Assembly: GCF_000003815.2 (NCBI RefSeq)
Contig: NC_049987.1
Span: forward strand, 22,433,468 to 22,472,939
Length of the DNA stretch: 39,472 nt
Direction of reading: 5' to 3'
Source: Branchiostoma floridae
Lineage: Eukaryota; Chordata; Leptocardii; Amphioxiformes; Branchiostomatidae
The notes under the pieces were generated by a model. The model saw only the letters and a list, made by a program, of their open reading frames with translations, was not told where the DNA came from and ran no database searches. A program made the position numbers and the translations under genes. This document shows, piece after piece, positions 30,580 through 39,472 of this stretch (its first letter is position 1; the number at the start of each line of letters is the position of its first letter).

Positions 30580-31169
30580 GCTTTCAGCCAATAAGAACAC
30601 TCATCTATCGCTCACGTCATTTCACTTTTAGCCAATCAGAAGTCCGCTAAATGTCGTTTGTTCTAAAGGACAGCTTTTGAACCTTGGCTCATGCCGGCTT
30701 TCAGCCAATAAGAACAGGCATCTATCGTCACGTCATTTCACTTTTAGCCAAGCATAGGTCCGCAAAATGTCGTTTGGTACAAAGGTCAGCTTTTGGACGT
30801 TGTCCCAGGCCGGGTTTCAGCCAATAAGAACAGGCATCTCTCGTTCACGTCATTTCACTTTTAGCCAATCAGAGGTCCGCAAAATGTCGTTTGGTACAAA
30901 GGTCAGCTTTTGGACGTTGGCTCAGGTTTCATGTTTCCCTGGTTTCAGCCAGTCTAAGAACCGATTTCTCGTTTACAATTTTTCACTTTAAGCCAATCAG
31001 AAATCCCCCAAATGTCGTCTGTATTACTTGACGTCACTGAGTTCCTACGACCTCAACGAGGTAAAGTGTAGCTTGGTGAATCATTTGTGAAGTTCCCGCT
31101 GATTGGCTAAATACTAGGTCAAGTCAAACATGGCAATCCCATCAAAAATTTCAAACGCCAACTGATTGG
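30580..31169 (+). promoter_or_regulatory. Repeated CCAAT / CRE-like site array
   Basis: About four tandem units of 105-130 bp. CCAAT boxes in the NF-Y context AGCCAATMAG occur at 30588, 30632, 30705, 30821, 30865 and 30993 (+), with inverted ATTGG at 31102 and 31165. TCACGTCA (CRE-like) lies between the paired CCAAT boxes at 30612, 30728 and 30845, and a palindromic TGACGTCA at 31029. AAAGGTCAGCTTTTGGACGT recurs at unit starts. It could be an enhancer or cryptic promoter; it could also be an inert tandem repeat that happens to hold these sites. Confidence 0.45.
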
Positions 31170-32019
31170 TTGGAAACTAGGTCGCGTCGTATAAGGTATC
31201 AACAGCAACGTCCCAAAAGTTGCCCTTGTGGGCTGGGCCATCATAGGTAACTGCAGTGTACGGCAGAATCCAATGTTTTTTCAAGTAGGTAAAAGATAAG
31301 GAAAAACCTTATCCAGAGGATACAGCAGGGCTTTGATGGGATTTTAATGTCTTTCGTTGACTCCTACCCACGCACAACACTGATACCTTACAGACGGTTA
31401 ACGCACCCAAACGGCCATGACTTTCAACCAGCAGGAGGGAACTTGGCAGAGTCACATATGGTAGCAAATGATGTTGTGGTGTAACGGATCCTTCTGTCTC
31501 TACGGGCTACTTACTTCAGTTGGGTGAAGGCCAGTTCTGACTTTCATTTGCTACGACGTTTTACTTTTTTGTTTTACGTATATTGTCCTTAGTGTCTATA
31601 GTGTCCTTGATCTTACTGTAGAATCCAGAGGTTCGAAATTTCTGAAAACGTATTTATCTGCCTGTCTGTCTGCTTGTTTTTGTTTGTTTGTTTTTCGTCT
31701 CTGTGAGGGATCAAGTTTGTTCCCGCTGGCCCTGGTCCAATTCTGTTCCTGGACTAAGTGGTAACCAGAGACTGGCACTGGCAAGATAAGAGACTTGGGA
31801 TGGAGTATATCCAAAAGCAAAGAACCCGAAGAGTGTGGTGTGTCCGAGAGTGGAGCACGTAATGTGAAACTAACATGATAGTATTATGTTTTGTCACAAA
31901 AAGTTTACAAACACAGGATTAATACCTTACTGTGGAATATGGTTTTAGAGTTCTTGGGTTGTTTTATAATCTAAATCATAAGAATCCATTTCTGATAAAT
32001 AATTCTATATGTTTTGTAG
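31170..32019. other. Intron, nothing recognised
   Basis: No coding or repeat feature beyond a short TTTG run near 31676-31695. Confidence 0.45.
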
Positions 32020-32167
32020 ACGCCCCTGTTGTGAGTGTGCCCGAGCCGGTAGTGCAGGCGGTAGAGGGCGCACCTGTCAACATGACGTGTGATGTGGACA
32101 GCAACCCCGCGGCTGAAGTCCTGTGGAGGAAGTTCGGAGGATCTCTCCCTGAAGGTGCACAACAAAG
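32020..32167 (+). CDS. Exon 6: first half of Ig3
   Basis: 148 nt; acceptor TATGTTTTGTAG, donor CAAAG|GTAAAC; enters in phase 1 and leaves in phase 2. Joined to exon 5 it reads YAPVVSVPEPVVQAVEGAPV, then NMTCDVDSNPAAEVLWRKFG. First Ig cysteine (MTC, in an NMT sequon) and core Trp (LWR) present. The VEG...V.MTC.VDSNP.A.V.W pattern is a classic C2/I-set domain. Confidence 0.9.
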
Positions 32168-32574
32168 GTAAACCTCAAGGTGGTTAGAAGTAACATCTGG
32201 TCAGTTTGAGTACAAGAGTGTGACCACTCTACGTTTGGTAAGCCAAGGAAGCTGATTGCTGTTAGACGTATGGTTGGATTTCTTATGTTGATGATGCTTT
32301 TCTCTACATCTCAATAGGTCAAATGTTGTTGGAATCTTATAATCAATGGAGGAGGAAATGATGTGCCTCTGTCATGATGTAGATGGCAAAAGAAGTCAGC
32401 GTTAAGTTTCGTCATCTATAACCATATTCTTAAATATATGGGTTTACGACTTTGGCCTCTCCACACTAGCCATAGCGGGATCTAATCTGTATTTGAATGT
32501 TTTTCTTCAATCACATTTTCAAGCGGGACATTTATCATTCCTATCATTTGATATTCGGACTCTCCTTACTCCAG

Positions 32575-32690
32575 AGGACCAGTCCTGACCATACCGAAGG
32601 TGACCAGACCTGATGCTGGGATCTTCCAGTGTCGGGCCGACAACGACGTCAAACCAGCGGGCTTCGGGACAACCACGCTAGAAGTGCTGT
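32575..32690 (+). CDS. Exon 7: second half of Ig3
   Basis: 116 nt; acceptor CCTTACTCCAG, donor GCTGT|GTGAGT; enters in phase 2 and leaves in phase 1. It encodes GPVLTIPKVTRPDAGIFQCR, then ADNDVKPAGFGTTTLEVL. The D-A-G-x-(F/Y)-x-C motif holds the second Ig cysteine. With exon 6 the domain is about 87 residues, short but complete. Confidence 0.9.
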
Positions 32691-32859
32691 GTGAGTTCTT
32701 TGTTTGTTTGTTTGTTTGTTTGTGTTGTATTCCAGGGAAGCTATGTGGTATAGCACGTCAGGTTTGTACCTGGTTTGTACTGAAGAGGACTTGTATCTGC
32801 ATATCCAGGCAGATGTGATTGACCCACCCACACCGGCAAGGATCGCTTCTCTTTTCTAT

Positions 32860-33105
32860 GGGTGTGGTGGGTTCTTTAACGTGCTCTTGGTGTGGCTGTC
32901 CCCAAACACGAGACCTCCATTTAACGTCCTATCGGAGGGACGGCTCTAACCGAAGCTAGGTACTCAATTGCACCTGAGTGAAGTGAGGAAATTTGTGCAA
33001 GTTGCCTCTCTTACTTGCAACAAGTCGGAGCAAATCACGAGACTTGGATTCAGGACCTCTCGGCTTTGGTCCAAATACCTTTACCGTTATGCCACGTGAC
33101 GCCAA
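32860..33105 (-). mobile_element. Lancelet-type tRNA SINE
   Basis: On the minus strand: GGCGTCACGTGGCATAACGG, then GCCGAGAGGTCCTGAATCC (mutated B box), CACTTCACTCAGGTGCAATT and GAGTACCTAGCTTCGGTTAG. Same family and orientation as 29060-29262, but older by its head mutations. It lies just downstream of exon 7. Confidence 0.75.
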
Positions 33106-34529
33106 AAAGGTTTTGACAAGACCTCAAAATGGTTAAACATTTGGCCCCTTGCAAAATTTTATGGTGATTCCGCTGAAATTCCTATTTTCATATCTCGGGT
33201 TCTAGCAAAGCTATGATATCTATTTTGCGTGGTGGATAGCTCTTAGAATGGAGAAAAGATCGTAAAGGTTTGACGGCTTTGCGGGGTTTTTTTAAACTGC
33301 AGGAGTTAATTTGTGTCAAACTTTGAAAGAGCCAACTAAAGTAGGGATTGATGGATCGTCATGTATCCCAGTATGTAGATAGCTTGAGTAATGCCTATCG
33401 TGCTTTATGTACTACACCATAGGAAGCTGTATATCTTGAGCTCACTCCGGATAATGGTGGATCTACATATCAGATCTCGGAAGGTCTTATCAGTGTAAAG
33501 TACCGCTTGAATCATGGTTCACATCAGCACGTGGGAAAGCCGTATATCTTCCGTAGCAATCACAAATCCGGCTTCTTTTTCAATGTGGGTATCTGGGGTC
33601 GCAAATCAGTTGAAAGTACACCGTTAGTTGATGTTGTGGCTGTGAATTTGTGATGAAATCGAACAACTTGAGTTTGTAGAAGAAATAACTAGGCTGCCTA
33701 CGTCTATGAGATATTTCATATGGATTACGTTTATCAGTCATCTGTGAATTATAATCTTGGCATATGTCAGAAGATGTGCATCTTTATGGAATAGACTTCC
33801 TTGGAATTGCTCTTCGTATGAGTTTATAATCTAACTTTTAAAGATTAAGGTGAACGGTTATTATTTTCCAATCAATGTAACCGAAAATATCTCAAAGCTA
33901 AGTTTTATTTAGATCTGAAATGAATATAAAATGTATCGTCTATCTATAGTGTTAACCTTCAAACACCAGTTCTTTTTTTCCACCCATTGTATAGATCAAC
34001 TCTAGACGTCCTCAAACTTTAAAGGGTAACTATAGTTCATATCCAGACCCTGGGGGAACCTTGTAAAATTACATTTACTATATTTAGAGCAAATAATGAC
34101 ACTTTCTCATGCATGAATCTCTCCCTGTCGTAATCAGCATGAAATACTCGGTGAGTTACGGTTCAGATCAACTCCCGGCATCGCCGTATATCTCGCGTTC
34201 ACCCGGCAATGCTTCTCCCTGCCATCGCATCTCTAACGCTGTTAATCAGTTTGGCGTGTTGTGCGAGATAGAGTCGTAACGCTGGGATGAAGCACGGATA
34301 AATGCAGGCTTTTCCCCTCAGCAATTTGTCATCTCTGCTGGCATGTATGTAATCACGTCATCGTGGTCGGCTACCATTGATGAATCGACTGGTTGAGAAA
34401 TAGCGGGGCTCAGCAGCGGGATTATTTAATACTCCAGCCCGTATTACTCTCCTCGCCGCTCACCCGTTTCCTCATAACTGGCCCGAAAACTCGATAACGC
34501 TTATTCCCGGCGGTTATCAGCCGTGCCAT
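33106..34529. other. Intron, nothing recognised
   Basis: About 1.4 kb without repeats, coding segments or RNA that I can support. Confidence 0.5.
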
Positions 34530-35735
34530 CGATCAAACAGGCTTCCAGCAGGATTTGTGCACAACTGCACTAGCAGGGGTTACAGTTCTGCTGGATAACC
34601 TTAAGCCGAACGTTCTGCGTTTTAGGGTTCTAAATCTTTTTACAGGGGTTACAAGTACACTCTTACTTCGACAACGATAGGTAGGAGGTCCTGTACGTGT
34701 TAAGGGCACGGTCAAACAGGCTTCCAGCAGGATTTGCATACCACTACACTGGCCGGGGTTACAGTTCTGCTGGATAACCTTAAGCCGAACGTTCTGCGTT
34801 TAAGGGTTCTAAATCTTCAAACAGGGTTAACAATTACTCTCTTTTGAAGAAGACAATAAGAAGGAGGTCCAGTATTTAAGTAGGAGCACAAAAGGTTTCC
34901 AGCAGGATTTGAACACCACTACACTAGCAGGGGTTACAGTTCTGCTGGATAACCTTAAGCCGAACGTTCTGCGTCTAAAGATTCTAAATCTTCTAACAGG
35001 GGCGACAAGTACGCTCTTGCGAAGAAGACAATGAGTATAGGAGGTCCAGTATTTAAGTAGGAGCACAAAAGGCTTCCAGCAGGATTTGAACACCACTACA
35101 GTAGCAAGGGTTACAGTTCTGCTGGATAACCTTAAGCCGAACGTTTTGCGTTTTAGAGTTCTAAATCTTTTTACAGGGGTTACAACTACACTGTTTCTTT
35201 GGTGACGATGGGTAGGAGGTCCTGTCCGTGTTAAGGGCACGGTCAAACAGGCTTCCGACAGGATTTGCACAACACTATAAGGGGTTACACTTCTGCTGGA
35301 TAATCTTAAGCCGAACGTTCTACGTTGAAGGGTTCTAAATCTTTTTACATGGCTTGTAACTACACTCTTACTTCGACAACGATGGGTAGGAGGTCATGTG
35401 CGTGTTAAGGGCACGGCAAAACAGGCTTCCAGCAGGATTTGAACACCACTACACTGGCCGGGGTTACAGTTCTGCTGGATAACCTTAAGCCGAACGTTCT
35501 GCGTTTAAGGGTTCTAAATCTTTTTACTGGGGTTACAAGTACGCTCTTTCGAAGACGATGGGTAGGAGGTCCAGTTTTTAAGAAAGAGCACAAAAGGCTT
35601 CCAGCAGGATTTGCGCACCACTACACTAGCAGGGGTTACAGTTCTGCTGGATAAACGTAAGCCGAACGTTCTGCGTTTAAGGGTTCTAAATCTTCTAAGA
35701 GGGGTGACAAGTACGCTCTTTCTTCGGTAAAGATA
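34530..35735 (+). repeat. Seven tandem copies, about 175 bp
   Basis: GGCTTCCAGCAGGATTTG, CACCACTACACTAGCAGGGG, TTACAGTTCTGCTGGATAAC, CTTAAGCCGAACGTTCTGCG, GGGTTCTAAATC and GGTAGGAGGTCC recur from about 34539, 34718, 34894, 35070, 35249, 35423 and 35597. Minus-strand frames containing RRTFGLRLSSRTVTPA in each unit are repeat-borne. Confidence 0.9.
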
Positions 35736-36345
35736 AGTATGAGTTTTGTCTTTAAACAGAAGTACACCTTGAACATGTTATAGAAGCTAATAACATGGGC
35801 AAGCCCCTGTTTGCGATGGCGTTACCCTAGAGGATGTGAAATCACATGCTGCCCTGTTGTGGTATCCTTTGGCTAGTTGCAAAGTCGCATGTTGGTCGAA
35901 CTAATAAAATGAAACGATTAATTCCTGTCATTATCAGGCGCCCCATCAATCTAGCAACGTATTGATCTTTTTTAACGGGATTGCTAAAAGCAAAGTCATC
36001 AGACCACCTAAAGTCAATGACCTTAAAGTTGGAAATAACTGTACAAGGAGATAGCGGTAAACATTTGTTTTGAAGGCTGATAAGTTATAGACAGGAGAAA
36101 AACAGTTGTCATTGATTGCGAGAGTTCCATATATTGGCAGTCCGGGGAAAGAAAGTGTAGTTGTAGAAGGACTTTGAGATTAATGGTCTTTTAATTTTGG
36201 CATTTTTAAAATCTTTTTATTATGAACTTTTCACAAATTTTCTGATATCTAAAAGCAAGCTTTACAATGTTTGACGCATCAATCCGAAGTTGTCGGTCGG
36301 TCAAACACTGATCTACCTTTGTGTTTGATTCCCGACCGTTCACAG
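35736..36345. other. Intron end before exon 8
   Basis: AT-rich and single-copy looking, ending in the acceptor GACCGTTCACAG. Nothing else seen. Confidence 0.45.
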
Positions 36346-36600
36346 ATGCTCCGTCCATCAAGCCTAGTTTCGAGCCCGAGGTGAGCGTGCTGTACGGCCA
36401 GGAGGTGTTCCGGCAGGACTGCACGGCGGAGGGGAAGCCCCGGCCCCGTGTGCGCTGGCTCAGGCACGACACGCACCGCCTGTACGATAACCCGCTCACG
36501 CTGGCGCCCGTCACCTACCAGGCCGAGGGGCGCTACGTCTGCGTCGCCTCTAGCGTCGGGTTTCCGGACGCCAACAGGGAGACGTCAATCAACGTCATAG
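36346..36600 (+). CDS. Exon 8: whole Ig4 domain
   Basis: 255 nt; acceptor CGTTCACAG, donor CATAG|GTAGGT; phase 1 at both ends, so the domain is a single symmetric exon. It encodes YAPSIKPSFEPEVSVLYGQE, then RQDCTAEGKPRPRVRWLRHD and a QAEGRYVCVASS block ending NRETSINVI. Cysteines DC and VC and Trp RW mark the Ig core. The spacing between Trp and second Cys is short, as in Kirrel Ig4 (NP.L...W, Y.C.A....G...RE...). Very GC-rich against its introns. Unlike Ig1-3 it has no internal intron. Confidence 0.9.
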
Positions 36601-37075
36601 GTAGGTACTTCATTTGTCAACGTCAAAAGTACGCTTTAGCTGTCAACTTAAAAAGTAAGCTTTATCTTTTAGCGTCATAATTACGTTTTATCTGTCAACG
36701 TCATAAATACGCTTTGTCTGCTGACGTTGTAAGTACGCTTTATCTTTCAGCGTCATAAGTAAGTTTTATCTGTAAAAGTCATAGGTACGTTTTATCTGTC
36801 AACTCCATAGGTAGGCACTTCATTTACCAACGTCATAAGTATGCTTTATCCTGTGACGTCATAAGTACGTTTTATTGTCAACGTCTAGACAGGTGTTTCA
36901 TTAAATGACGTCATTAGTACGCTTTAACTTGTAGCGTCATAACTACGTTTTATCTGTCAAAGTCATAGGCAGTAGATTTCTACATCAACGTCTTAAATAC
37001 GGTTTATCCGTCGGCGTCATTAAGTACTCCACTTTATCTGTAAACGTCATAGGTAGTCCCTTCAGTTATTAACGT
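36580..37075 (+). repeat. Minisatellite founded on the exon 8 end and donor
   Basis: Units of about 30-37 nt, core RTCAACGTCATARGTAnG, run through the first 470 bp of the intron. The first unit is the exon itself (TCAACGTCATAG|GTAGGTACTTCATTTG). Later units repeat the exon end plus donor closely (CATAGGTACG at about 36780, CATAGGTAGGCACTTCATTT at about 36807, CATAGGTAGTCCCTTCAGTT at about 37048); others drift (CGTCATAAGTACG). Confidence 0.8.
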
Positions 37076-37239
37076 ACAGCGGGTATATGGGAGCGGTCAC
37101 ATGAGTGCGTATTTTCAAGTCAGTATGAGTTTTGACGTTATTTTGGCTTAGGTAAAGTTTGGGATCAAAGACGTTTTACTTTGTGTTCAATATCCAAGGC
37201 TGCGCAACAACTGGGTCAAAGTTAAAGAAACTCTTTTTT

Positions 37240-38425
37240 TCTCACTTTACCTATTAGTAAGCAGCAAAATGTCAATACAGAACTCATGAGAACTTGATAT
37301 ACGCACAAATGTGACAGCCCCTCAACTCCATAAGGTCCCTTTATCTGCCAACGTCACAGGTGTGATTCACCTGCCAATGTGATAGGTATGTCTCATCTGT
37401 CAAAGTCATTCATGTAGCGTTAGATACACATCTCATGCCTATCGTCATAGGCCCTTATCCATAGATGTCTTACTTGAAAAAAATGAAGACAAAAGCACTT
37501 TGCACGAACAAGTGTGAAATATCTATTCTGTTTATAAGAGTGAGGATTTTGGATTTCTAACCAGGCATCAGAAAAATGTCAATACGGAACTCATGAGGAC
37601 TTGGTATACATACGCACAATTGTGACAGTCCCTTAACTCTATATGGACTCTGTATCTGCCAACGTCGTGATTCACCTGTCAATGTGATGGGTACGTCTCA
37701 TCCGTCACCGTCATTCATGTGGTGTCAGATACACACCTCATGACTATCGTCATAGGCCCTTACATGCACATGTTTTTCTTTCTTTCTTTTTTTTTTAATG
37801 AAGACAAAAACACTTTGAACAAACAAGTGTGAAATCTCTATTCTGTTTCTAAGTGTGAGGAGTTTGGATTTCTAACCAGGCATCAGAAAAATGTCAAGAC
37901 GGAACGCATGAGAACTTGATATACGCACAATTGTGACAGCCCCTCAACTCCATAAGGTCCCTTTATCTGCCAACGTCACAGGTGTGATTCGCCTGCCAAT
38001 GTGATAGGTATGTCTCATCTGTCAAAGTCATTCATGTAGCGTTAGATAGACATCTCATGACTATCGTCACAGGCCCTTATCCATAGATGTCTTACTTGAA
38101 AAAAATGAAGACAAAAGCACTTTGCACGAACAAGTGTGAAATATCTATTCTGTTTCTAAGAGTGAGAATTTTGGATCTATCACCAGGCATCAGAACAATG
38201 TCAAGACGGAACTCATGAGGACTTGATATACGCATAATTGTGACAGCCCCTTGATTTCATAAGGTCTCTTTATCTGCCAACGTCACCGACATGATTCGCC
38301 TGTCAATGTGATTTGTAAAACTCATCTATCATCTTCATGTAGCGTCAGATACATATCTCATGACGATCGTCATATGCCCTTATCCATAGATGTCTTACAT
38401 GCACACGTCGTGTCTTATCAAAATA
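37240..38425 (+). repeat. Four tandem copies, about 310 bp
   Basis: Each unit contains AAATGTCAATACAGAACTCA or similar, GAACTTGATATACGCAC, TGTGACAGCCCCT, CTTTATCTGCCAACGTCAC, GTGATAGGTATGTCTCATC, GTCATTCATGTAGCGT, ATCTCATGACTATCGTCATA and AACAAGTGTGAAATATCTAT. Starts are near 37265, 37572, 37888 and 38196. Within the unit are GTCAACGTCA/GTCATAGG segments like the adjacent minisatellite, so the two may share an origin. Confidence 0.85.
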
Positions 38426-39344
38426 ATGGTTGTGCTTCGTCCATCAATGCGATATGCATTTAGCCGTACTTCTGAATTTAACTGACACAGCACAATGTAA
38501 TGCAACGGGATCGTCTGTTCATCTATCTTCGTATATACGCAATTTTCAAGATTCATGATTCAATATGGATTTTATTGGCTATTAGGCAGTTGAGAACAAC
38601 TGAAATCAAAAGCCAATTTACAGACACATAACCAAAGCTTAATGTCGACATTCGACACAGATAGTAATAATAGGTTTATTGAAAATTCTTGCCATAGGGC
38701 TAATTGCAAGTGACAAAACATGGCAGACAAATAATGGTTAACAGTGTAGTAAGCGATAACATAGAAATATAATAGAAGAGGACCGCATAAAACAAATCCT
38801 TTTATTGTTCTCTAAGGGTAGTTTAGGAAGCCAGGAGACTGTTGATGTATTACTCCAATGGGACGGCACAAAAACTAAGTTTTTCCTTGGCCTTTCCAAC
38901 AGTCAGAACTTCTGTAAGCCCCTAAGTGGGACATTCTGTTTAAAAAAGGGTTCCCAAATCCCCGCGTTCCCGCCAGGCTCGGCGATAGTAATGACAGGGG
39001 TAACCTCCTGTACCGTCTGAGCGATTGGTTCTCCAATGTGGGGATCTGCCATCTGCGAGCTCATGCATCAAGTGTTCCCACAATACCGCCACCCCACCAA
39101 TCAAGCAGTCTGAAGAAGTGACGGGAAGTTCAATGTTATGATCAGGTCCAAAGCGTAATGTACGTTCTAAACTTGATATGAGATCAGAAACGCTTGCATA
39201 TGCGCGCAATTGAAATGGAATCATTGCCGACCGAATATCAATTGCAATATGGATGGGAGCAAGATCAGAATGCTCCAATTTTTCACAGCAGGTCACTGTG
39301 ACCTCCTAAAATCTTTCAACAACGCAAACGTGCTGCAGGATAAA
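38426..39344. other. Intron, unassigned minus-strand frames
   Basis: A 118-codon minus frame (38940-39296) and an overlapping short one reading MADPHIGEPIAQTVQEVTPV occur here. Neither has recognised motifs or splice context; transposon remnants are likely. TAATAATAGGTTTATTGAAA near 38665 resembles a LINE 3' tail on the minus strand, but this is weak. Confidence 0.35.
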
Positions 39345-39450
39345 AGCCGGTGGAAGGAGAGGAATGGGGTCCACCTTCTACTAATACCATGCCCTAGACA
39401 CAGTGGATAACAACGGTAACCCACAGCCTTAAGGCATCAAAAGTAGCCTG
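39345..39450 (+). mobile_element. SINE 3' fragment
   Basis: GGTGGAAGGAGAGGAATGGG, then CCACCTTCTACTAATACCAT and GCCCTAGACACAGTGGATAA match the 3' body of the SINE at 29578-29800 (CTCCTCCCTACACACCACCC, AGACACAGCGGATAGCAACC). The tRNA-like head is missing. Confidence 0.6.
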
Positions 39451-39472
39451 GTATCAAGCCGTATTATAGCTC

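Noticed and set aside
34533-35593. Minus-strand ORFs with RRTFGLRLSSRTVTP repeats
   Set aside because: Each is one unit of a 175-bp tandem repeat; the shared peptide follows from the repeat.

Overview
The window looks like intronic and exonic DNA of a lancelet (amphioxus, Branchiostoma-like). Two observations support this. Several tRNA-headed SINEs have the body I associate with lancelet SINEs (an internal CACTCAGGTG...GTACCTAGCTTCGG block). The gene structure is that of an intron-rich animal gene. It is not bacterial: there are no operons or ribosome-binding sites, and coding sequence comes as short exons with GT-AG borders. A 100-N assembly gap lies at 17513-17612.

I can read one gene, on the + strand across most of the window: an immunoglobulin-superfamily cell-surface protein most like the Kirrel/nephrin (irre recognition module) family. 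Seven exons join without a frame break: 12854-12971 and 13449-13657 (Ig1), 24326-24497 and 25460-25599 (Ig2), 32020-32167 and 32575-32690 (Ig3), and 36346-36600 (Ig4, in one exon). Introns between Ig domains are all phase 1 and introns inside domains are all phase 2, an independent check on the model. Signal-peptide first exons of matching phase (1) are candidates at 428-494 and 611-665. Ig5, the transmembrane segment and the cytoplasmic tail would lie beyond the right edge.

The unusual theme is repeated tandem amplification of pieces of this gene's own exons inside its introns. There is an array of signal-peptide exons (about 5 copies, 1-1000). There is an array of about a dozen copies of the first Ig1 exon (11318-13237), only the 12854 copy being intact. 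Two copies of the 3' end of the second Ig1 exon lie just downstream (13789-13827, 14019-14057). A minisatellite appears to be founded on the Ig4 exon's 3' end together with its splice donor (36580-37075). A small hAT-type MITE (13246-13447, 8-bp duplication GGTACAAC) sits exactly at the Ig1 intron/exon border. Its last base plus the first base of the target duplication make the AG acceptor of the coding exon.

The rest is repeat-rich intron: a roughly 190-bp satellite (5450-10560) interrupted by a TA-flanked 2.27-kb element (6541-8810) full of TTCTTG/CAAGAA motifs and carrying a possible spliced coding tail; tRNA-like tandem repeats (14700-16360); a 17-bp minisatellite open in several frames (19931-20490); a fragment of a non-LTR reverse transcriptase (21150-21320, minus); MITEs and SINEs; an array of CCAAT and CRE-like sites (30588-31169); and several other tandem blocks. 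Most long open frames here come from repeats and are not genes.
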